From positions 201,501-265,500 of the forward strand of contig CAJNDS010002347.1 of NCBI GenBank assembly GCA_905221605.1: a stretch of 64,000 nucleotides of DNA, read 5' to 3'. The DNA comes from Symbiodinium natans (Eukaryota > Sar > Dinophyceae > Suessiales > Symbiodiniaceae). Positions 51,771 through 61,803 of the stretch are shown in pieces. The notes beneath the pieces were generated by a model. The model worked only from the letters and a program-made list of their open reading frames with translations. It made no database searches and was not told the origin of the DNA. How positions within the stretch are numbered: position 1 is the stretch's first letter; every line of letters begins with the position of its first letter. Position numbers and translations under genes: made by a program.

Positions 51771-52364
51771 CAGCTGATGCTCATGATGCTCCCCTCCTGC
51801 CTCGTCAAATGCATGCAATCACTCGGGCAGTTGGTTTTGCAACGCCTGGCGTCTAGGACGGCCCTGTGGCCGGAAATGTACCCAGCTGATGCTCATGATG
51901 CTCCCCTCCTGCCTCGTCAATTTCATGCAGTCACTTGGGCAGTTGGTTTTGCAACGCCTGGCGTCTAGGACGGCCCTGTGGCCGGAAATGTACCCCGCTA
52001 ATGCTCATGATGCTCCCCTCCTGCCTCGTCAAATGCATGCAATCACTCGGGCATTTTTTTTTGCAACGCCTGGCGTCTAGGACGGCCCTGTGGCCGGAAA
52101 TGTACCCAGCTGATGCTCATGATGCTCCCCTCCTGCCTCGTCAAATGCATGCAATCACCTCGGGCAGTTGGTTTTGCAACGCCTGGCGTCTAGGACGGCC
52201 CTGTGGCCGGAAATGTACCCAGCTGATGCTCATGATGCTCCCCTCCTGCCTCGTCAAATGCATGCAATCACTCGGGCTGTTGGTTTTGCAACGCCTGGCG
52301 TCTAGGACAGGCCTGTGGCCGGAAATGTACCCAGCTGATGCTCATGATGCTCCCCTCCTCTGCG
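51771..52364. repeat. 112-bp tandem repeat, about 5.3 copies visible
   Basis: Copies begin (CAGCTGATGCTCATGATGCT) at 51771, 51883, 51995, 52107, 52220 and 52332; one copy has a 1-base insertion. The first copy runs into the gap, so the array may be longer. The sequence diverges after about 52358. 112 is not a multiple of 3, so no long protein repeat results. Confidence 0.95.
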
Positions 52365-52700
52365 CGCTTTGAGGCCCCCCTTCTCAGGCCAAGCGGTCTG
52401 GCTCTCTCTTCGTCTCTTTCTCTCTCTGTCACCTGGACGCCTTGCGCATCCTCATGGTTCCAATGCCGGTTGGCTGAGAGATCTCTACATCTCCCCGGCG
52501 TACGAAGACCAGGCAGAGGAGAACTATAGTAGGTGTATAGGAGGTCTTCGTAGGTCTTCGTAGATATGTGCAAACGGAGCTCTCAGACACCTGTCGTGGT
52601 GCGAGCGAGCAGCATACGTCCATCCACAGGGTGTCGGTGCCTTATTGGGATGCTTCCGGGAAGGCCCGGCATGCGCGAGCAGCTCACATCTTCAACTTGC

Positions 52701-52922
52701 AAGCTCATGAAGCCAGTGCTGAAACGCATTCCTCGCCAGGTTGCCGCCGGGCACAGAGGACGGGTCTTGCCAGCGGCCATCCCAAAGGAAGGTCAGGGGT
52801 GCGACCACCATCGTCATGCTGACGACTAGGAGCATCCTGTTCGCACGGGCTTCTGATGTGTTCTCCGCATGCCGTAATCGGACTTTCAAATCTCTCAGGA
52901 ATGTGGAATCACGCGGAATCAT
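52701..52922 (-). CDS. Candidate first exon of a type II membrane protein
   Basis: ATG at 52922 on the minus strand opens 74 codons to a GC donor at 52700. It reads MIPRDSTFLRDLKVRLRHAE and then, after a short charged stretch, a hydrophobic helix MLLVVSMTMVVAPLTFLW (about residues 31-48) and NLARNAFQHWLHEL. A basic N-terminus before a single helix fits a signal anchor. No family is recognised and no second exon is certain; FVRRGDVEISQPTGIGTMRM near 52500 is a possible continuation. Confidence 0.35.
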
Positions 52923-53129
52923 GGTTGCTTTGCAGGTCAAGGAGCAGGATGTCGATGATGCAGGCAAGGTCTGAGTCAAAGACTTCGATCCACGCTTTTC
53001 CTTGGCTAGTCAGTCTTAGTCTTAGACTCTTCCAGATTCTTAGACGCTGAAGGTTTGAGACAAGAAAATGCAAGAGACGAACCGCGTGCTCACGGCTCAA
53101 TATTCGGGCAGGCTGGCCGTTAGCATGGT

Positions 53130-53511
53130 TTGTGGCTCCCTACAATGCAACAAGCATAAGAGCCCAGAACATGATCGGCCATGCGACTTTCGCTCTTCTT
53201 GTCGACGGATGCCAGGCTGTCATCCGTGGCCGATGGTGGCTTTTCAGAGATCTTTGAGAGCTCCTCTTCCTGCATGGCTTCCTGGTCGTTCTGCACAAGC
53301 TCCTTCATGTCCAGGAGAACCTGAGCGCTGCGCACGCGCCACTCGCGCAATCAGCCTGGACCCAAGACCCAAAAGGATCTGCCCAAGTCTTGGCACAGTG
53401 GGAACTGACATGAAGGCACCATGAAGGCACCAAGGCGCATCCTTGCCTCCCTTGGTTTTGTCATAGAGGGTCTGAGCCAGATCCCCAGCAGTCTTGAACT
53501 CGAAGCGCGGC
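53130..53511 (-). CDS. Candidate two-exon fragment, Glu-rich, unknown
   Basis: Minus strand, from an AG acceptor at 53512: PRFEFKTAGDLAQTLYDKTK, then after about 100 bases RVRSAQVLLDMKELVQNDQE followed by AMQEEELSKISEKPPSATDD and SVDKKSESRMADH. The second part has the composition of a disordered acidic region. I recognise no domain. Part of a larger minus-strand gene is likely but not delimited. Confidence 0.3.
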
Positions 53512-53844
53512 CTCCAAAACGTGAGCGTCCGATACCTGGGCCCGAGACATCTGACCGTCAAGAGATGTGGTGTGATGGCATGTTGCGGCATTTTGTGGGC
53601 ATGCTGCACTGTTGCATTTTGCAGACTGTAACGGAGTGAAAGGAAGAGGTTGCACGAAGGCCACGAGGCTAACACTGAACAACATCCGAGCCACACCTTG
53701 TCGCGGAGGATGAGGACCTGGCCCGTTGACAACACCCAAAACGCTGCCCCATCCCGAAGCATGACCGCAAACACCCAAAGCCCTCGCCCAAGCAAGGCTG
53801 GTGCGCCAGGAGCGAACGCCATTTGTCGTCCTTGCCCTTCCTTG

Positions 53845-54102
53845 GTTCGTCAGCTGTGGTCAGCTCTGCACAAGGCTGAAGAGGAACAGCTCGTCTTTCT
53901 CACTACTTCTGAGCTCGCAAACCGTTACAAACCTCTTGTCGACACCCTTACTGACAACATCGACGATCCCAACCACTCTTGGTGCGTTCCGGTTCCAAAG
54001 GTACACAGTGCAGCAGAGGAGCTTGTCAAAGGTGGCATCCGTACGGATGGGGTGGCTCGTCTGTCGGCTCGGGCTGCGATCGCCTCAGAAGCTTTAGTTT
54101 AG
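53845..54102 (+). CDS. Candidate terminal exon or gene fragment, unknown
   Basis: A plus frame reads LVRQLWSALHKAEEEQLVFL, TTSELANRYKPLVDTLTDNI and VPVPKVHSAAEELVKGGIRT before TAG at 54100. The peptide looks like a folded helical domain and codons favour C or T at the third position. No family, start or splice acceptor is certain. Confidence 0.3.
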   Translation, partial: VRQLWSALHKAEEEQLVFLTTSELANRYKPLVDTLTDNIDDPNHSWCVPVPKVHSAAEELVKGGIRTDGVARLSARAAIASEALV

Positions 54103-55067
54103 GAGTAGTCACGGTAAATATGGCGCATATGCCCTTGGATCCCTCGAACCTCTGTTTGGCCCGAATGTGGGACCCGATTTTCAGTAGAGGCTAATCCAGG
54201 AAGCCAAGCCCCAAACACCGCACCGAAGCCTCGAAGCCCTCCCTCCCACAAGTCAGGCGCAGGGGCAGTTGACCGTGGAGCTGCTCATTGCCCCGGAAGG
54301 ACTCCAGTTCTTGGAGCCGCCCCATCCGAGCTAAGGGTTCTAGGGATTCGAGGGCGATAAGCAGAGGATTTTGAGGCGTTCGGTTGGGAGATGAAATGAC
54401 GTGAAACGATGACGAGGGGGATTATGCTTGGTTTTGGGGGGGGACTTGAGACGCTGATACATCTGCAGAGAAGAGGCATCACGAGGCTGGTGATGAGTGC
54501 TTTTTTGGATCCGGCAACAAAAACTGAGGGAAGACCGGCGTTCGCCACTTTGTCCAAACGGCACTAGGCGCAAGTCTCTGAAATCCAGATCAGCAGTGAT
54601 AAACAATTCGCAACGTGGAAGATTGGAGGGCCTCGATTACACTCTCAAGGGCCTCACAGCCAGCACCTCTCACTAAAGAGCTGGGCTCAAAATCTCTGAC
54701 TCTATCGACTACGGGTGCTTACGTGCTTGGGCTCTTCGAGCCCATCGGGCTCGGGGGCCCCAAGGTCTGCCACTCAAACTGCGTGGCCGGGGCCTCGAAA
54801 AACTCGAAGTTTTTGAGAGCTTCTGGGCTTCGGGTGGCTTGCTTTGATGCAATGGACGCTGCAGTCGGAAAGCAGGCAACCCACAGGGCCCCCGCGTTGA
54901 GGGTGGCACGACGCCCCAGTCTCCTGCACGACGACAAAAAACACCAAAAAACGGCCCAACAAGTGCTTGTCGAAGCCGATGTCTCGAACACATGTACATA
55001 GTGTAACTTGATGTAACACATGTGTAGCAATATCACAAGTAGAAGCATGGCTCGCACAGCTTTGCAG

Positions 55068-55249
55068 GGGCTCCTGCCATCGAACTTTGGCGGGAAGGGC
55101 TGCCCTTGGAGGGCCTTGCGCTGGTGCCGGCGCTTGCGCGGCTTGCCACCGACTTCCTGCTCAGTGTAGCAGTGGCAACTTTGGCACTTGGCGTTGTTGC
55201 ACTCGCCCCGACCTCAGCAGAAAGAACGCTCGAGGCCCTCCAGCACTAA
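55068..55249 (+). CDS. Candidate terminal exon with a hydrophobic helix
   Basis: After TTTGCAG the plus strand reads GAPAIELWREGLPLEGLALV then PALARLATDFLLSVAVATLA and LGVVALAPTSAERTLEALQH before TAA at 55247. There is no ATG, so it would be an internal-to-terminal exon. Third positions are strongly G/C-biased. The segment FLLSVAVATLALGVVAL could be a membrane helix. Upstream exons and family are unknown. Confidence 0.35.
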
Positions 55250-57066
55250 AAACAAGGCAAGGGATGTTGCGACCAACAGTTCAACATAGGTCGCACGTTC
55301 TTACTTGAAGCCCAGAGGCGTGCAAATTCGCAGCCGACAAAGTAGTGGGAGCGTCGGTGTCCAGTGCAGAGAGACATCCAGAAGTAGTGGCACCGTTGGT
55401 GTCCAGCGCCGAGAGACATCCGCACATCAACCTTCTGCTCCTCGGAGTGCAGATAGAAGAAGAAAATCAATCCGGTCTTCGGCGGGGGGGGGGAAGGGCG
55501 ACAGCGACCAGATCGGTCTACAAGCGGTGCACCCCAAATCGGCGCACACGTATTCGCAACAGACACTGTTCAGAAGCAACTAACGAGGCTTCTGTGTGAT
55601 TCTGTGTCGCATTGCAGAGCCTTGCCGAGAACCAAGGGCTTGCTTTGAACGAGGCTCGAACCTAGCTCTGCCGCAGGAACTGAAACCTCCTCAGGGCCTC
55701 ACATGCAGTCGGCGGGACTTCCCATGAACCATGTGGAGTCCATAGTCTAAGGAGACCAGCAACTATTTGAGGCTGTCAAGGAGTCAAGGCGACCATTGAA
55801 AGCCTCTGAACACGAAGGAGGACCTGGAACGAACTCTTAAATTGGGGCGAACAAAAAAGAGTCTCCGCTACTAGGTGCTTATAAGGCTGCTACGACGTCT
55901 GAACTCGGCTGAACTCCACTTGCCCCTCTGTCAGTCAACTCGCACTTGAACAGTCCTTGCAGAAACGGCAGGTGCGCATCCTGATGCCCAAGGCGGCCTT
56001 TCTGCAGACTCGGCAGAGAATCTTGGGAGGAGCATTGGGAAGGATTGGCGGAGCCGAAGCCGCCCTCAGATCTGGCTGCCCTGGCTCTGCAGCTTGCTCG
56101 GGCTCCGCTCGAGCCAGAGTGTGGATGTTCATGGCTTCCCAAGATCTTGGCACAGTCGGCATCGGGTTTCGGTGACTTTGGTACCTTCTGGCCCCACTCC
56201 GCTGAAACTGCTCCATGCCATCCGGACTGCCATCCGGCAAGTGCTCCACGCCATCCGGACTGCCATCCGGCAAGTGGCCCGAGGGGCCTGCAGCTGCGCA
56301 GCTGCGCGCAAGAAGGAGAAACTGCAACGTGCGTGTCATGATGCGTGGGAAAGCACAATGGCAAGCACGCAGATGCAAGGCCGTGGCCGTCGATCGGCTC
56401 TTCTTCCTGAGCGAATAGAGATGACAAACAAGCTGAGGCTGAGCCCGTATCCAAAGCAGCCAAAGAGCCGGCTTGCGCGGAAGTGGCTCCAACTGAAGGC
56501 TTTGCATGGGGGCCATCGCAGCCATCGCAGCCATCGCAGCAAGTCCAACGTATTGGAGCCCACCCCGGAACCGGCAAGACTCGACTCCAATCCTTTCACC
56601 CGTAGCTGCTACGCTTGGAGCCACATAAGATGGAAAGCACATGATTTTCGCACAAACCCAACATCCCCATGCCCGCAGCTGCTTGAGACAGCCGCTGCAG
56701 ACGGACGTGTCACTTGCATCGTCCAACTAGCCCTTTCCGATGGCTTTCATCCTGTAAAGCAAGCTAGTCGGAACCTTTTCTGCCTCGCAAGACACGAGCC
56801 GTCTCTTGAGAGGAGGGCTGAGCCGTCACTTTAAGCCGTGGTCGCATGGGATCCTGTAGGGTGGTCTTGCCACACGGCCTCTGCTTCTTTCCTTGGTGCG
56901 AGACACGGTGAGTTGATGGCGGTTTGGGGGATGGTTTCGGGGTCTTTCGTTTTTTTTGTGTTTTCTTTTTTTTGTTGGGCGGGGGGGGGGGGCCTTTGCT
57001 TCTTTATCATTGCTGCCGCTGGCTCTCTGCTTCACCCGTCTGCTCCAGAAGCTGCTGCAGAACCTG
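55250..57066. other. No firm gene; short duplications
   Basis: A 33-bp tandem duplication, GCCATCCGGACTGCCATCCG then GCAAGTG, lies at 56218-56275, and a GCCATCGCA 9-bp repeat at 56513-56541. A G12 run is at 56980-56992. A minus-strand piece near 55950-56030 reads ILCRVCRKAALGIRMRTCRF then CKDC, a possible Cys4-type exon with no confirmed context. Confidence 0.3.
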
Positions 57067-57239
57067 TCATTTTGAAACTACAGTTGTTAAAGCTTTAGGT
57101 ATTTCATACAAAGCAACCCTAAAGTAACCCCAGGCCTGCGTGTGATCTTGCTTCCATGGAAGATCCATCCCTCGGTGCAGGGCCGTTGACGACGTCAGAC
57201 AATGGGCCGAGTCCATGTGACTTGCATTCACTGCATTAG

Positions 57240-57489
57240 GTGTCAAAAAATCTGGCGGCGGAGGGCTGTCCGCATCCTGCACCTTTTTTATGAGGTTCAT
57301 GATGTCAGTGACCTCTGTGGCATATTCCTTGCCGCCCTCCTTCCTTGGTTGCACACAGGAGGCCTCCCACAAAGCCACAGGACGCCACCGTGTTGCGCTG
57401 GGTCTCTCTTCCTTCAGCAGCTCCTGCGTCTTGACGGACAACTCTTTCCTGCACAGATAGCACAGAACACGATCAGATGCATTCCCCAA
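57240..57489 (-). CDS. Candidate exon, unknown
   Basis: Minus-strand frame reading VLCYLCRKELSVKTQELLKE then ERPSATRWRPVALWEASCVQ and KEYATEVTDIMNLIKKVQDA. It looks like coding helix with a CxxC at the start. No family is recognised and edges are undetermined. Confidence 0.25.
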
Positions 57490-58241
57490 GATGTGCCCCG
57501 AAAGTATCGCTTAAGGCTTAAGTTGTCTTGAGAAAACCGGGCCTTGCTTCCAAACATCGCCTCAAAGCTTCGAGCAGGTGCTGTGGCTGGTGGACGTCCA
57601 CCTCCTCTTAGGTTCGTGGAGCTTTCCAGAAACAATCAGGACCGGGGGCCTAGATGGAGATCGGAGCTATGGTGGAGCGCTTCAGCTTCCTGTGTGCCTC
57701 GGGGAACATTCTGTGGTCCTTGTTGCATTCGCGTCTTCGTCACTTCCCAGGAGCGGTTTGCCGCCGAGCTGGTTGCATGAAAAGTTCGAGCCTCGAACTA
57801 GGCGGCACCTTTGACCACCCGCCCCACCCCTCGCCAGCCCCCCCGAGCCCCCACCACCAAGCCACCCCCACCCTCCTTCCCCACCCACCCAGCACCTCAC
57901 CTCTACCGATATGTGCCCGGCCGGTGTGTTTTCTTGTTTGACCACTCCCACATTTGGGGATACAACAGGATCCCCAAAAAAGGAATGAAGCCTAACAGCA
58001 CCTTCACACGATCTCCAGTTTCGGTTTGGGTTGCCGGCCCAGGCCGAGGCGCGTCGGATGGCGTTGAAAACTAACCAGGTTATTCACACCAGTTCGTGGT
58101 GCCGCACGGCTGCTTCCCTCAAAACCATTAAGAAGGCTTCGCGTTTTGAGAGCTGAAAGATCTGCCCTGGCAACTGTGCCAGAGCCCAGGCTTTCGCAGT
58201 GCTGTAGGCTACGACAGTGCTGCTGGGGGATTGTACGTCAC

Positions 58242-59021
58242 CTTCGCAGCTGGGGTGCCCGGGAAACAAAAAGCAACCTGGCCCTGGCTATACAGCCACT
58301 CCTCACTAAACTCCCAAAAGAAGGCCTCCTGACATGCTTCGTCGCCGGTTGCCACCTCTGCTTTCTGCTGGCGAGCTCGGTGCTGCTTCTGGACTGTGTG
58401 GGCATTCAGCAAGCTTCCCACCGGAAACGGGTCGCGTCCTGTCGCCCAAAACCATCCCACAGTCGCTCAGCCACTGTACCTTCCAAACACGCTTTTTTAC
58501 GTCATTCTGTGCCGCCGGGCTGGGATAAGCTGGTTGCATCAAAGCCGGCGGGGAGAGGTCTGTTTGGTCAGTACCTGGCAGGTGGAGCTTGGATCCCCCA
58601 CCACTCGAATCGTCCAATTGCTGTCCCCACCTTTGTCTTCATCCCACGCGTCACGCTTCTCCTGAATCCGCTTTGCTAGCATCCACTGTTACAAGGACTG
58701 CTGAACATCCCGCCCCTTTGTCCTGGTGATTGTGGTGATGGTGGTGATGATGATGGTGGTGGTGCTTCCTCAGTCACCCAAACAGGAAGCTAGCAGTTGG
58801 CCGCAGCCAGCCCCTGCATCAGGAATCTGCAAGAATCTTGAATTGTTGATCGTGCCAAGTCTCCAGTAGTTGTCCGATCCGCTGCTGTCCAGCTGCATGT
58901 CCGAGTCGCGGACAGCCCCCACCTCAAACAGGCTTCGGGTTGTAGCAGGGCTTCGGTTGGTCAGATCTTCTTCTGGGCCATTGGCGGCGACGACAGCAAG
59001 CAGCATATGTAGCATGGCCAT
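58242..59021 (-). CDS. Probable secreted protein, at least three exons, unknown family
   Basis: Minus strand. Exon 59021-58778 starts MAMLHMLLAVVAANGPEEDL, a short signal peptide, and continues RSLFEVGAVRDSDMQLDSSG and NYWRLGTINNSRFLQIPDAG to LLASCL. Exon 58630-58575 adds GGDSNWTIRVVGDPSSTCQ, joined in phase 1 through a GT-AG intron. Exon 58328-58242, 29 codons with phase-0 ends, reads EAFFWEFSEEWLYSQGQVAF then CFPGTPAAK. Other pieces probably lie between 58575 and 58328 (for example near 58520, AQNDVKKRVWK). I do not recognise the family; Cys content and signal peptide suggest an extracellular or lumenal role. Confidence 0.42.
58731..58766. repeat. GTGATG/GGT microsatellite
   Basis: GTGATG and GGTGGT units in the gap between the first two exons of the predicted secreted-protein gene. 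Confidence 0.7.
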
Positions 59022-59399
59022 TGCCCTGGCAGCAGCTTCTTGCCGCGTTCAGCTGCAACGCTCACAATGTCAACTGCAAACGCTGGTCAAAGGTCCCATG
59101 AGGCCTCTCTGTACAGGGAAATGCGCGGAACTCAGGCGGATTCTGTGGCCCGGCGTCGAATTCGACGAAAGCGGACCGACTGGCGCCTAAGGAGGGGACT
59201 GACAACCAAACACAGCTGCGGACGCATGGACATGGCCGCGCAGGGTTGCATGGAGAGCCTCAGAGTTACAAAAGTGCTACAAATGACCACCTCGCTGTTT
59301 GGGCGTGCCACTTTTTGCACCTTCCCCAAGCTTGCAAAGACTTCTAGTCCATCTCATGCTCGGCGATGGAGAAGTTCCGAACGTCCTCTGCAAGCCTCG

Positions 59400-59900
59400 G
59401 AGGGGGAGACATATGAGAGACGGTCCCAGACAGGCATCACGGCATCCAGGGTCTGCTCACAAAGAAAAGCGGACAATGAGGGACAATGTTTAGAGTCAGC
59501 GCATCGTGCCGCGACACCCTTTCATAAACAACTGAACTATGGGAGACAACAATCCCAGACGAGCGACACGAAGATGAAACAACAGGCATTCAAATCGGAG
59601 ATGGGAGACAAATGGGCAGCATCCAGGTTCTACTCACTTCACACCAATCCCAGACGAAGGTCACATCATCCAGGGTCAGCTTGCTTTACCAAGGGAGGCA
59701 AATCCCAGTCCCAAAAGCGCGTCAGCATCCAAAACGGTGACAAGTCGGAGACACATGGGAGAGATCAGTGCCAGATGTGCATCACAGCGCCCAGGGCTTG
59801 CTCACTTTTTACAAAGGGAGCCACAGGAGAGACAACCATCCCAGACAAGCGTCACAGCCTCCAAGGTCTGCTCACGTTAGAGACAAAATGGCGACAAAGG
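59400..59900. repeat. Imperfect 60-90 bp repeats, about six copies
   Basis: Recurring GGAGACAACAATCCCAGAC, CGTCACAGCATCCAGGGTCT and GCTCAC(TTTT)ACAAAGGGAG blocks. The same elements in the same order occur at 31895-32185. Confidence 0.65.
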
Positions 59901-61803
59901 CTTAGACAAGTGCCATGAGAAATCCACATTTGCGTCGCAGAAACCCTTTCTTTCAGCAAGTAAGACTCCTCAGCTAGAGCTATTTGGGACTCCGCAGCTA
60001 GAGCGATTTGGGGAACAAACAGAAACAAAGGTGCAACAAGATGTCACAAACTTGTGTACACTCGATTAACCGGCAAAAGGCACTTGTGGAAGCACTGAGG
60101 ACCAACTCAAGGTATTTGTGCAGGAAATGTATGACCGCCCACCCCCCACCCATCCCCATCCCCAAGTTGCAGACTCCCAAAAGGCCTTGAGGAGTCCAAG
60201 AAGCACAACACTAAAATGCTGCAAGGAGCTGGTCCATGTCCTCTCTGCCCACCTCCTTATGGCTGCGCTTGGCGCGATCCAATCCTCGCTCGAAGGAGTT
60301 CACCTCTTGTCAGGTTTAGGGTTTAGGGTTTTTTTTGCTCCCGCATGGCTGGCCGAACCGCAGGCAGGGTTTGAAGGTATTGTGCTAGATCGGAAAAGAA
60401 CTCGGTCCGGTGGCTCTCTCTCTACGAAGCCACGACCATCAGAACACTTCATCACTACTTTGGGATGAGTAGATGATCTATGTCAGTCCTTTCTTATTTA
60501 CTGAACAACAAGCAAAAACACACCTTTCAAGAAAGTCAATAGCAAAAGCTATTCGGAGGTTATAGGGGTAGGGTTTAGGGCTGCAACTCACGAGTCTCCC
60601 GAAACTCCAAACAAAAGAGTTCGCCAAGGGTTCGTTGTGGCACGTGGTCGAGCATGAAGGTCTCTTTCTTTGCTCCACCGACACCCAGAAATCGTCACCA
60701 ATGATCTTTCAGCGCTTCAGAATGCGTTAAGGCCAAGAAACCATCGATCAGCCTCCCTTCTGCTGCAGCCGGCCCACTACCAGGCAGAGCATGTGCAAAG
60801 CGCACTCCGATCATGGACATGCCATGTTCCTTCGCTACTCAAGCGCTCCTTCTTTATTTTGTCCCAATCCTGAGAAGGACGTATTCTTTTGCCTGACGCC
60901 CTTGAAGCCGTTGACACTGTGGATTTTCGAAGCCGCTGATGCCGTGGATTCCGGTGACGCCGTTGACGCCGCGGATTCCGGCGATGCCGTCGACGCTGTG
61001 GGTTTGGGCGTGATGCCGTTGAGGCCATTGACGCCGTCGAAGCAGTCGCGTCGTCGCTTCTCACACGATACAAAGGAAGCTTCATGAAGCCATGGTTTGA
61101 GGTTTGCCGTTCCCCTTTCGCGTCTTCGTGTCTTTGCGCAAAAAGTCACATCCTCGGACTTTCGCTTCTTCGGGAAGTGACATCAGTGACAGCAATGCTG
61201 ATTTTTGGGTGTCATCGCGTTTGCACTTGTGGGTCGATGCGGGGATGATGTTACTGATTCTCGAGGCCCTCTGCCCCAATCCTGGCTCATCCGGCTCAAT
61301 TCCTCTCTCTACCGTTGCAGCCAGAGAGGGTCTAGCAGCGCCAGGCAACGTGTGAGGCGTAGCACTTGATGCCCCTCTACAAAACAGTGAGCCCCCAGCT
61401 CAAGCAGCAGTCTGCACCGACATATGCCATCACTTTCGCGGCCCACTCGCTACTCAGATAGCTTGGAATTAGATTGGAGATCTGGTTCACTTGTCTCTGA
61501 ACTTTGAGATGAAACCACATGAGGGAGCGAACAAACCGTAATAATGCTGGAGGGTGAGGTGAAGAACAGGTTTTGTTCCAGCTGACAGTATTCTGGGCAG
61601 CGGCACTGAAGAACAGCGTCGCAGGATATCGTAGAGTTTAGGCAGAAGAAAGGCTTCGAGAAACTGCACATCCTTCAACTAGAACCAGGGTGAAAAAAAG
61701 GAATCAAGCCCAATCAACCAAAAGCTATGACACCTTACCTCCTTGTCTGTTCAATGGTTCTCATGCTTGAGAGCCCAGTTATAGGGGTACTTAGGGGTAC
61801 TGC
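59901..61803. other. No firm gene; telomere-type and 9-bp repeats
   Basis: GTTTAGGGTTTAGGG lies at 60315-60332 and GGTAGGGTTTAGGG near 60564-60578. A degenerate GCCGTTGAC/GCGGATTCC repeat spans about 60905-61035. A minus-strand piece near 61675-61615, DVQFLEAFLLPKLYDILRRC, follows an AG and could be a later exon of the GTPase gene, but does not match known GPN1 C-termini. Confidence 0.35.
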
